Shown here: piece by piece, positions 38,575 through 49,555 of the stretch | How positions within the stretch are numbered: the stretch's first letter is position 1 | Layout of the letters: the number at the start of each line of letters is the position of its first letter | Assembly: GCA_037447655.1 (NCBI GenBank) | Contig: JBBHKE010000410.1 | Coordinates: 1 to 64,000, forward strand | Length of the DNA stretch: 64,000 nucleotides | Direction: 5' to 3' | Source: Zygnema cylindricum | Lineage: Eukaryota; Streptophyta; Zygnematophyceae; Zygnematales; Zygnemataceae | Position numbers and translations under genes: made by a program | Notes under the pieces: model-generated | Database searches by the model: none | What the model saw: only the letters and a program-made list of their open reading frames with translations | What the model was told of the DNA's origin: nothing

Positions 38575-38765
38575 ACTTGAATAAGTGGAGTACGGTTTTG
38601 TTCACATAGGACAAATGAGACTAAAGTGGACGAGACCGCACTCGAATAAGTGGAGTACGGTCTTTGTTCTCGTAGGACAAAAGACTAAGTGGACGAGACC
38701 GTACTTGAATTAGTGGAGTACAGTTTCGGTTGACCTCAGACGAAATGAGATTAAGGTTGACGTAC
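38575..38765. repeat. Three tandem units of about 60-65 bp
   Basis: The recurring pieces are gaataagtggagtacggt, ataggacaaa and gtggacgagaccg, seen three times with decreasing similarity. There is no gene nearby. Confidence 0.75.
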
Positions 38766-39130
38766 AGAAACTGACCGGAAATTACCCTTAACAGTATTAT
38801 TATATAGCGTACTATATTTTTTCCACTAATCGCCGATGAGGAGTTTGTTGGTCTCAGAGAGATATATCGGGACCCTGACCGTTCGATAACCGATAACTAT
38901 CAGTGTTATCGCAATAATTTGTTGCCGATATACAACACTAGCATTTTCATTAATCTAAAGCGTGCCTGCACTTAAGTACATTGTTTATGGTTATCGAGAT
39001 TAATAAATTATAAACAAATGTTTCAAGCATATATAAGCGAATGGCATAAAGTCTGCCACGAAAATTAGAAATATACAAAATATTCCACATGAACATAAAT
39101 CCTTTTAACTCTAATGACAATGAGCATTAT

Positions 39131-39938
39131 GGTATGTCTCAATGCGCCAAAGGGTTTTTTTCCTGTCGTTTTCCTCTAAAACTAAGCGCTACCGCTTAAG
39201 TTACAAGCGTACAAAGAAATCTAGCAATGCATCATCGTCGAACTTAGAATGTACCATAAGTTGTCGTCTTATGTTTTTAGACCCACGACCATGTCTAGAA
39301 ACGTCATTTTCAACCTTTATTTTAAAACACACCGGCGATGTGTTTTAAATTAAATTATCTTCTAAACAAATAAAAACATGTATTCGCACATTTCAAAAAA
39401 AATCAAAATTTTCAAACAATTTCAATGGACGAGGAAAAGTACACAATTAGATATGTTCTGTCCGTTTGCGTTTAATACGTCAAGGAAAAGTACACAATTA
39501 GATATGTTCTGTCCGTTTGCGTTTAATACGTCAAGGAAAAGCACACAATTTGTTTTGTTTTGTACGTTTGCGTCCGGTAAGGAATTTTTTTTGCAGGGGT
39601 CTCAAGATTACGATGTCGTTTCACGTCGACCAGACAGGTGACGCAAAGGCAAAGTGCATTTTCTTCAACCATGAAATGTCACAAGCTAGAAAGCGGTACG
39701 TCTACACAGTCACGGAAAGACATGCGACGTGATAAGCAGTTATAAAAATTAACGTGTTATATTAAAAATTGTAGAAGGTGACAACCATCACGTGCATTGT
39801 CGACATGTATACAATCATCACACCCTTAAGTAAAACATTCATTGTTACACAGTGGGACACTTGAAAACCGTGTACGCCAAATTTGTGCTAGAATATGATG
39901 TAAGTTTGCTAAGTTACAAGTACATGGAGTCATACCTT
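39131..39938. mobile_element. Old Harbinger-like non-autonomous element
   Basis: It matches the better-preserved element at 56102-56886 over most of its length. Its decayed termini are ggtatgtctcaatg and catggagtcatacc. Inside, 39423-39580 holds a tandem repeat of a roughly 57-bp unit (caaggaaaagtacacaatt). No transposase is visible. Confidence 0.7.
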
Positions 39939-42089
39939 TAAAAGTTATATTAGGTTCGGTAGTATGTGGTACAAAACTACCTATAATGTATAATCTTCAT
40001 ATTGGCTACTTGGGCAACAAAGGGGACAATGAATACGAAACTAGTGGAGAGCTCAAGAAAACTTAACAACATCCAAAGATGTGGCTAGTAAGAACTAGCT
40101 CTCTCATAACATAAGTACTTTGTCTAAGAGGCACGTTCACTACTTGGAGTTTGTTTTTTTATGAGTTACATGTGAATTTATTTGAAGAGTATGAAGAAAT
40201 AAGTTAGTTGTTCATAATATTTCTCTGTTCCCTTACCATTTTGTGTTATGAGGTGTTAAATGCTAGCGGTTGTATTTTGGAAATGTGGTCAAGGCTAAAA
40301 TTCAAAAAGCTTAAGGTCAGGTCACCTTTAGTATTTTCAATTTTGAGAATACGGATGTAGAATGTTTACAAAAGATTATCCTTGTTACTACACACACCAT
40401 GTTCGGTGCGATGTAAAATTGAAAGTACGATGAAAATAGGGTTGAAATCGGTCAGCGGACAGCATGATCGAGAGTACGACACTTAGTGTTAAAAAGATTA
40501 CCCATGTGAGTCGGATGTTATCTTTGAGTATACGTTTCAGAAAACACCTATACCTTTCGTCTCCCTCCCAACGGGGTGAATTCCTTGACCCCCCTATAAT
40601 TTTGCACCACCATACCCACCGTCCAATCATACGGTATCAAACTTGTCCCCTTTACCCCCTTTAGAGGAAATTTTCCTCAAGGTGCTCCATCGTAACTCTA
40701 GTATGTTCTTGTACCTCCACTCTCATCAACGTATGTGTTATATTTCGAGCCGTGCTAGAAAAATGAATCTTGTCACATGGGCTCTCATAATAAAATGAGG
40801 ATCCATTCTCCATGCACCATTCCAAGAGAGGGAGCCTTCCTCAAATCAGCCGTAAAATTCAGCTTATTATCTCTTTTGCTTCGTTAATGATTGGCATCCA
40901 AACTTCTCACTTTTTTGAAACCAAGAAAACATTTGAAGAATCACGCAAAAAACAACCAATGTGTTATATTTGTTGTCTTCCTTTAAAATTTGCTATAGAC
41001 AACCTTTTGATCCCAATGACGATTATTGTCTACAACGATGTATGTTTGGGAGATCGTTTTTTTGATTTAACTAGCGCTTCTTCCCATTGACACTCTTATG
41101 CCTCAACCACCACGAAAAAATTTTGGACACCCTTTTGTTCGTGGAGCTCTTTAAGCTCCTTTTTTTATTCCTCATTGAGGAAACCACTGATGTAGGACTC
41201 TCTCCTTGATCTCTCTTGAATTTCTATAGCAATTGGGTTTCTTGGTCAAAGCTTTCATACCATCTTATGGTTTAAGGGAAATAACAAAATCCTCTTTCCT
41301 CAAATCCTCCACTAGTAGTAGATCGTTGAAATTTACCATCTTCTTCTAGAAAATAGAGAATTTGCGTTGTTCTATGTGTTAACTTAATTTTTACCAAAGA
41401 AAGCTCGACATTTAATATTTTTTTTTATAGAGAAATTAGCACGAGAGGTCTAGATTTTGTCAACAACCGCCAATTATCAATGTTGTCATTTCAATCTTCT
41501 TTATGCCCAACCTATTGTGATGTCTACAACTCGTTGGTGTATATGAATTTGCTCCCCTTGGTCCTCCCTATAATTCCATATGTCTACTGTCCTCAAATTT
41601 TTCAAAGTAGTCGTATCAATAATGACCAAACGTGCCAATGTCGTCTTAGAATTTGTTCAATATACAACATTAGGCATCCCATTATAAACATATTAGTAAT
41701 CTATTTAGCTATACAGCCTTTTTGTTGCAGCTTCTTCAAATTTAAGTACACCATGAATCGTTATTGCCGTCAATGACACTATATTGGTATCCACAACTTT
41801 TCTACCTTGCACCTAAAATAATGTCATGGACACTTAATTGTATTTCCTTTGCTTTTATTCTTCCAACGGTTGCAAACCATGGCACCACAGCATTCGACAC
41901 TGAATTACAATGACAAATAATATTATAAATCGCACGGTATTACTTCCATGTTGATAAAAACCTTACAAGGTGTACCGGTTTCTTGCAGGCAAACAAATTA
42001 AAATATTTGCACAATGGAATACGGCCCAAAGCATTTTTTTTTTAACAATGATTGACTAATACGTTGGCAGACTCCTCGTAGGCACACTA
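39939..42089. other. Stretch with no recognised gene
   Basis: AT-rich, with short stop-riddled frames. The 40560-41800 part has a more coding-like composition on the minus strand but many stops, so it may be an old transposon remnant. I could not assign a family. Confidence 0.4.
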
Positions 42090-42626
42090 CACCGCGAATC
42101 GTTATTAGTGTCAAAGTTTAAATAGTGTTGAAGAAATTTACCGTACTTGATGCTAATTAAGTTTGAAACTTTTCAAAAAATCTGCATTCTAATTTCGGCG
42201 TTAATGCTAATTCGTGAACAACAAAAATGGAATATTCGCCGTAAGATTATATATATATAAATACATGTATCCGTACAAAATATAAGAAATCGTACGCTGT
42301 TGCGAATTTTTAAATATCCTTACATGTCATACTAATTTACGTGTCATACTAATCCCTTTTTTTGAGCGCACATTCCTATGCGTGCGCGTCTGATTTAATT
42401 CATTTTCTTTAAATTTTCACTTGAAAAGGTACATGTATGTACGGTCTAACAGCGACCGTACACCACGCTATTTAGACTTTATTGTACTTTCAGGCTTTAC
42501 GCTATTTTGTACGGTGCCTGAATTAACGTCAAGGAAAAATGAAAATCATATATCCTATTTGGAAAAAAAAAAAAATATTTTAAGAACCCAAATTAGAGTC
42601 ATTGAAACTAATAACGATTCGCGGTG
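42090..42626. mobile_element. TA-MITE family member (537 bp)
   Basis: The left end is CACCGCGAATCGTTATTAGTG after TA (42088-42089). The right end is ctaataacgattcgcggtg, followed by tc instead of TA. A second, partial end, caccgcgaatcgctataa, starts at 42629, suggesting a second insertion or a rearranged end. Confidence 0.7.
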
Positions 42627-42783
42627 TCCACCGCGAATCGCTATAAACATATTGAACGTTAATTCGGTTCCCCCCAAATTTTTGACCAAATTCTCAAATA
42701 AAATTATCCATATTATTTTAAATTAAGAGTAATTTCTAATTAGAGTAAATGATTTCTTTGAAAATTTTCAAATTCCTGATTAG

Positions 42784-42962
42784 TAGTGTTGTGCATCGGT
42801 AAGGATTTGTCTAAATCCGATATGGGCCTTTTATAGAGTATCTCATAATCTATATTGGTACGATATATCGTTATCGGTGTTATCGCCAATAAATACCCGA
42901 TATTTATCGGTTATTATCAGCGATAACATCGATATCGATAACTATCGGCAATATCTGTACGG
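42784..42962. repeat. TATCGG/ATCGATA-rich dispersed repeat
   Basis: It begins tagtgttgtgcatcgg and is full of short self-complementary tatcgg, cgatat and atcgata words. Relatives lie at 38830-38945 (inverse), 47900-48000 and 56925-57065. Copies at 38.9 kb, 42.8 kb and 56.9 kb share the tagtgttgt terminus, suggesting one small mobile element family. Confidence 0.6.
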
Positions 42963-43429
42963 ACCGTACAAATAAATGTACAGCCAATACACTCAATTGT
43001 ACGTGTTATTCCTTGGACGCGCGGTGGACCCCTTTCCCCACGATTTCAGAAAAAAAACGAGATATTTCCTTCATTATTTCTAATTTAAGGGGATTTTAGT
43101 TGGGAACTCTTTCCATAATGTTCTTTTGACTATTTTTTTTTATTAAATGGCAGTTAATGGCTGCAGTTGGCATATTTGTTCGTCTGGTTTTTGAAAAAGT
43201 TTGATTTTACAAATTTACAATGTAATTTATTTTTTTCATTTCGGTACTATAATTTTAGAACTATACACTATTATTTTAAATTTGTCAACGTTTACCTGCC
43301 GCATTATCTGTAATAAATTTTAGTTAAACAGCGTACGGAACATATTCTTACACGTGGCATGCCATGCTATATAAAGTCATTGATAAAATACAGTATATTA
43401 TAAAATACTACTGTATGCATACTATTTTT

Positions 43430-44168
43430 TTTTTAGTTATCGCTGATATGGAATTTGTGTGTCTCGGACCAAATTTGGATGATTGTTTTTTTTTAATTAT
43501 TTATTTGTGTTTTTTCGACGTTTTTTTGACGTGTTTTTTTATTTTCTTTTTTGTTTCTCTTTCGTTTTTTCAGCATTTTTTTGGTGGTTTTTGTGTTTTT
43601 TCTCGGAATCTTATTTTTTGTAAAAAAAAAACATTTTATTTTTCTGAATGGAAAAATATTGCAGTTGCAAGAATTACCGAAAGGGTTTTTAGTCGTCGGA
43701 GGATACAAATTTTTTATAAATAATTGGATGATTGTTTTTTATGTGTGATTTTCCATTGTTTTTTCTGTTTTTTTTATCGTTTTTCTGGTGTTTTTTTTGC
43801 GTTTTTATGATTTTTTTTGCGTTTTTTTCTTCTTTTTTGCGTTTTTCCTTGAAACTCACTGTTTTCTTTCCAGTAAAAAACGTTTTGAATAAAATTTGGC
43901 AGTTTCAAGAATTACCAAATTTTTTTGAAGTCATTGTATAATACGAAATTTGATAAAAAAAATGGATGATTGTTTTTTGTGTGTGTTTTCCGCTGTTTTT
44001 GTTTTGTTTCCTTTGTCGTTTTTCCGGTGCTTTTTCTTTCTTTGTCACTTTCCGTTGTTTTTTCCGTTGTTTTTTGCGTTGTTTCTGCGTTGTTTCTGCG
44101 TTTTTTTTGCGCTTTTCTGCTCACCATTTTTATTTTTGTTTAAAACCGTTTCGAATAAAATTTTGCAG
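43430..44168 (+). repeat. T-rich tandem units carrying a repeated exon-like segment
   Basis: Units of about 240-265 bp each contain a T-rich stretch, then a (t)gcag acceptor-like site, then caagaattaccgaaa and a gataaataattggatga tail. Copies start near 43661, 43901 and 44161. The first two are followed by stops. The third is the first exon of the gene model at 44169-45611. Confidence 0.6.
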
Positions 44169-45611
44169 TTTCAAGAATTACCGAAAGGTTTTCTGGTACA
44201 CGGAGAATACGAAAGTTTGATAAATAATTGGATGAATGCGTTGACTCGAGCCGCGCCTGAATGCTTCAATATTCAAAACCAGGGGACTGCCAGGTCAGCA
44301 AAAAACGGTTATTTGCATGGAGAGGGAGGGCGTTCTTTGAAGAGATTAGTTCATCAGTTCGCAACGTCTCACCGTTATTCCGTTGGGAGATCGTAATTTT
44401 TTTTTTGTCATCGTTATTTTATTTTTTTTCGTCGTTTTTGGTGGTTTTTTGGCGGGTTTTTGGTTTTTTTTGTCGGTTTTCTGTCGTTTGTTTTTTTTTT
44501 TTTTCTTATATTACAAAAAATCCACTTGTACCATATTTCGGGAAGATGTAAGGTTTCGAGAGCGTGAAGATAAAACGTTTTTTAAATAAGTGGTTAGAAA
44601 AGTTCGTTCGAGAAATTTTTGTCAGAGAAATTTTAAGAAAAGTTTTTCAGAAAAGTTGTTAGATAAGTGTTATTAGAAGAGTTGGTCTAAATTTCAGAAA
44701 AAAGGTTGTGGTTGTAATTGTTGTTGGGTTTTTTTTTTTTTTTTTTTTGGTCGATGTGGATGTTATTTTTATTTGCCTTTTTTGTATCATATTTTTTAAT
44801 AATTGGAGACGGCAAATATTTTGACGATTTTTTTTATTTTTTTTTGTGTTGTCAAAAATCATTCATGTTTATAATGTTTCGCTTTGGTGTGAAAACTCTA
44901 TTTATTTATTTTCCCCCTATTTTTTTGTTTATTTTTTATTTGTAATATTTATATTATTTTATTTTACTTTATTTTGTTTTAGGTTTGTGCGTGGTGAAAT
45001 GTCCACTTTATTTGGTATAAGAAAGAAGGCGAAAAATACAGAAAAGTATGGTATATATAAAAAAAAAGAATAATAATAATAATGATAATAATAATAATAA
45101 CAATAATAATAAGGTAAGATTTTCTAGAATTTTTTGTTTGATTTTAGTTTATTTTATTTTTTTACTTCTTCAGTATGGTTTTTTTATTTTCTTTTTTGGC
45201 TGGTTCTTTTTTGGCTATTTTTTTTTGTATTTGGGGCCGTGTTTATTTTTTTGCGGGTCTGTTTATTTTTCCAGCGAGTGTGTTGGGGAGATGGTCGTCG
45301 TGGACCGAATATGGCGTGGAATACGGGAGCTTCCATTGGGGAGACGGGCCAGCTGGCGTTGTATCCGATTCTGCAAAACCAGACTCGCGGCTTTCGGTCA
45401 CACGCACTACGAGACAGAACAAGACCTGGCGCCGAATGTGAGGGGACCCTCTCCCTCTCCCTCTCCCTCTCCCTCTCTCTTCTTTATGTACCTCTCTCTT
45501 TTTCTAACCCTTTTCTTTTACCTTTCTGTGTATAGAAAAATTAGTGGAAAAGGGTTAATTTTTGGTGATGAAATTTGGGACGCTTTTCGGTCGGCTCCGA
45601 TAATTCCGCAG
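44169..45611 (+). CDS. Unrecognised multi-exon gene (partial model, 4 exons)
   Basis: Four plus-strand exons join in phase through GT-AG introns: 44169-44392 (acceptor ttgcag, donor gtaattt), 44983-45050 (acceptor gttttag, donor gtatat), 45275-45437 (acceptor ttttccag, donor gtgagg) and 45536-45611 (acceptor gtatag, donor gtctgt). Phases 0/2, 2/1, 1/2 and 2/0 all agree, giving 177 codons. The product starts FQELPKGFLVHGEY, is rich in charged and aromatic residues and ends GDEIWDAFRSAPIIPQ. I recognise no domain. The start codon and the end of the gene are not found: upstream are decayed copies of the first exon, and downstream is a T/C-rich stretch. An AATAAT microsatellite lies in the second intron (45065-45112). 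Confidence 0.5.
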
Positions 45612-46149
45612 GTCTGTGTTGTTCTCCTATTTTTCTTTTTGTCTGCTACTTTATTTTTGACCTTTCTACGTTTTGTCAATTTCTCTATTTCGTTGTTTTT
45701 CGTGTTGTGTTTTTTTCTTTCCTCTCTAAAGCTTTTCCTTGAGCCATTTTCCTTTCCTTTTTCAGTTTTTTCCTGTTTTTTGTCTTTTCCTTATTCTGGT
45801 TGGTTATTTTCCGTATTTGTCTTCATTTTCCTATTTTGTATTCTCCTTTTCCCTATTTTGTTGTTTTCTCTATTTTGCGTTTTTATTTTTTCGCCTTTTT
45901 TTCCTATTGTTTGTTTCCCTTTTTGATGTTTTTCTTTGTTGATTTCCTCTGGTGCCTCTCGTAGTTTGTCTTTTCCTATACTTTGTCCTTTTCCCTATTT
46001 ATCATAATCACTTTTTGCATTTTTTTGGGATTAAGTTGGTGACACGAATGTTGTAAAAAACGATCAATCCCCACTTGTATTTTTCTCCTACGAAACATAA
46101 CCTCGTTGCAAATTCACAAATTAGCCGTAAACTGAAGAGCTTTTTAGCC
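45612..46149. other. T/C-rich intron-like stretch
   Basis: It is dominated by TTTTCC and CTATTTTG runs to about 46010, then ordinary AT-rich sequence. It may be an intron or 3' flank of the plus-strand gene. No exon with matching phase was found. Confidence 0.4.
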
Positions 46150-47579
46150 CTATAACTAAAAAGAAAGATGTCAAAAAAATCAGTATAAACGAAAAAATAA
46201 AAAAATGTCATCAATAACAAAAAACCTTATGAAGAAAAAAAACTGTCTTGCGTACATTATCGTCGAGATTGGGTTGAAACAAATCAAACAGAACATCGAT
46301 GCAACCATACAAGTGAAGGAAATAGGAGCAGTTTACAACAACAAATATTTAATTATGGTCTACTTGGGTTAGACAGAAGCAAAAACGAGGGATAAACCAA
46401 AAATATTACGAACCAAACACCGAAATTGCGGGGAAATTTTCCTAATATCCGGCCTCGGGCAAACATAATTTTCTGACGTACGACCGGTTGAAAAAGTGCG
46501 CTCGCTCAAAAAGAAAAAGACACATTCATTATCTCAAAATAAATTTGTGCGATTGAGTGATAAGCGTGGAAAAGAAAACTCGCCTGCAATCGGAAATTGG
46601 GAGGCTGGACTTCAGCTTCGAGTTGTTTTCTCCAAACAGATCGGTTTTGACAAAAGGTTTCCGAGTCCATATCACAAAGTTGAATTTCTCCATTTGCAAA
46701 ACCAGAAGTAACAATTTAAAGCCTCTCTCAAAACATTTATTTTTTGTCAGTTTGAGATTTTCCGAAGAAAATCATAATCCGGCGTTACACACCACGGTAA
46801 AAAATATATTCAAATCTCATATTAGTAGTCAGTAAAATGAGTTTGGAAAAAAAAGAAGATGAAAAGACCTCTACGGACTGCAAACTTCAGTGACGCTAGA
46901 AAGATTTGATCTCCGTACTTCAAAGAAAAAAAAAAACGACCCACAGAAAAGTCGTTCACTTGAAAATGTAGCTGAAATTCCAATTCATTACCGAATTCCC
47001 TTTTGTTTTTCATCTTACTTTTTGGCGCTCCAGAAACTGTTGTTGTAAACAAAAAATCAAGTTCCTGAAAAAAAATCCAGAATGTAACAAATGCTGTTGT
47101 AACTCAAGCAATCGGATTCTGCATTTCCATAAAACCATAAAACCTCAAATTCTTCCACTGACCGTAACGGAGAAAATTGCATTCACAATGAATTACACTA
47201 AACCGAATAGCAGAAATCCCCTTCGTCACAAATTCTACTGACCTGCTCATCTTCTCCGCCAAATTTAGCTCCTATCGTATCCTATCCTACCACTATGTTT
47301 ATACATATGTACCTACACCGTGGCCCTGCATTTCATCCCTCTACAGCTTTCCTTTCCTTCTTCCTCGAGCTTGACTCTCGCTCTCAGTGTAACTTAACTG
47401 TCACAATCTATTGGTGCACGCCTCTCCCTCTCCCCCAACTGTCTTTTCAAAAGAATGACAGATAAAATTCAAAATTCATCTTTAACAGCCTGTCTGTCTG
47501 AGCACTCGTTTGCAACATCTTCTGTCGAAAGCCAATCTGTTTTTGCGAGTCTCATGATATCCGGGGGCATGTTTCCCAT
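46150..47579 (-). pseudogene. CG-1-like gene, copy C (internally deleted)
   Basis: It is built from pieces of the gene at 49556-55393 in the same order. A 3' flank block (46150-46345) matches 49648-49833. Exon 10 is at about 46548-46696, but its acceptor reads CAA instead of CAG. An exon 9 remnant near 46930-47140 has an extra T that shifts the frame. Intron sequence (47313-47452) matches 52500-52640. Exon 1 (ATG at 47579) keeps KTDWLSTEDV and then diverges. The whole middle of the gene, including the rest of the CG-1 domain, is missing. Confidence 0.8.
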
Positions 47580-47699
47580 GGTAGAGCTAGCTAAAAACAA
47601 AGGAGCAGCGAAAAAGATGGCATGTAAAACCCTACAAAATTGGCTTTACCAGACTGCGTATGTCTACGTGATTGGCAAAGAAGGAATTTAATTCTTTAA

Positions 47700-49555
47700 A
47701 GTACAATTTTTTGTCCGTTAATTTTTTGTTTTTTTGTTTTTTTGTTTTTTTTGTCCGTTAAATGTTGCACTGCCCAGACTGATATTACGTACTTTAGTTC
47801 ATGCCATATGTGGCGTACCATACGACACAAGGTATACATTAATACTATATTATATACTAAAGTAAAGTAATACGAAATATTTTCAAATGCATCGTGATAA
47901 AATTTGTTGGTCCCCGGGCGATATATCCGGCCCTTTGATCGTTCGATATTCGATATATTGAATATCGAGTTTATCGCAATAAGAAATTTGCCGGTAGTAA
48001 CAGGGAGGGGGAGAGGGGGAGAGGGGGAGAGGGGGGAGGGAGTGGGAGAGAGAGGTAGTGGGGAGAGTGGATGGAAGTGGGAGGGAGAGGGAGGGATAGG
48101 GAGAGGGACAGGAAGAGGAGGGGCAGGGATAGTTACAGAGAGAGGAAGTTGGAGAGGGAGAGGATGAGGGAGAGCACAGAGCCCTTTCACCCTCTCCCTC
48201 TCTCCTGCACACTCTCCCTCTCCCTCTCCATTTCCCATTTGCTCCCAACACAGCTTACTGACCAAAAACTGAAAAAATGACAATAGTTTGGTCACATTAG
48301 GGTTCCTAGATAAGTTATGCACCTTTATTACGGCAACTCTCTTTATACCCTCAAATCAGAGAGTAGAGATGAAAAAATATTGAACACCCACAATATTATC
48401 GCGACAAATTGTCAACAAATTGTTACTATCGCAACATGGACAAACTTCAAGTTGTACTTTAGCCTAAACTTGAAGATGTACATACCCTATATGCACACTA
48501 CCTCGAAAATATTTTTTTTGAGGTTCTTGGAAGGAAAATCGCACCAAAAACCTTCCCTTTCCCCTCCTTTCCTTCCTCCTCGTCCTCCCTATTTGGTTTG
48601 TGCTAATCTTAATATATACCCTATATGTACACTACCTCTAAAATAATTTTTTTGAGGTTTCTGAAAAGGAAAATCGCACCCAAAACCTTCTCGTTCCCTT
48701 TTCCTCCTCATCCTCCCTATTTGGTTCGTCTAATCTTATACTTGTACAAAATCCACAAGTATAGCACTATGATTGTCACCAAACTCCGTAAAAGACGATC
48801 CCATTTTGCATATAGAAAAACCAACAACCCAAAAAGTTCCACGGGGATCAATGACTGACGATACGATTTTCTCTGTCACATCCGTGTTTTCCTTCTCATC
48901 CTCCTATGCACTGCGGTAGTGGACGAGTACAACTCTTTTCCTTCACAACATAAACAACAGGACCAAATCAATTCATTACCATTCACGAGAATGAAACAGA
49001 AAATAGAGAAACACCAAGGAAGTCGTACCAAAACATCGTCTGTTCATAAAGAATGTGGAACAGAGCTACTTTTAATGTATCGTGTTTACACCAAAATCGG
49101 CTCATTTCTTTTGACGAAAAATAACTATTCAGGTTTTGAAATTAACTTCACTTGTGACATCGTTGATACATCTTGGCAACCAGCTAAAGTATTTTATTAT
49201 CTTCTTAAGACAGAAAGTCTTGACATCACCTGTTTCCTTCGCTACAATATCATCTCATCTCCAGTGTCGAAATCAACTTTACTTTCCGTTTCACATCAAT
49301 GATTTTTTCCCTTCCATCAATTCCTGTCTTCCCTTACGAGTTCGGCTTTAACATCGCAGATTTCATCTTTTTTGAATGTTTTTAAAAAATGAGTCGCTCG
49401 CATCGGTCCGAAAGCAATCATTCAACTCCAAGCAGGGAAAAAAGTATATAATCATCTTTTTTGGCCACACTTACTTCAAACTGGATTGCTGTTGAAAAGA
49501 TATCAATAACATCTACAATGTAGGCAAAGAAAAATTGAATAAAGGTTAAACAAAC
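47700..49555. other. Intergenic stretch between copies C and B
   Basis: It holds a TATCGG-type repeat (47900-48000), a purine-rich GGGAGAGGG run (48003-48180) followed by a pyrimidine run, and a tandem duplication of a roughly 128-bp unit (48480-48607 and 48608-48735; cctatatg, cactacctc, gaggtt). On the minus strand the 3' region of copy B would continue here. No further exon is supported. Confidence 0.5.
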
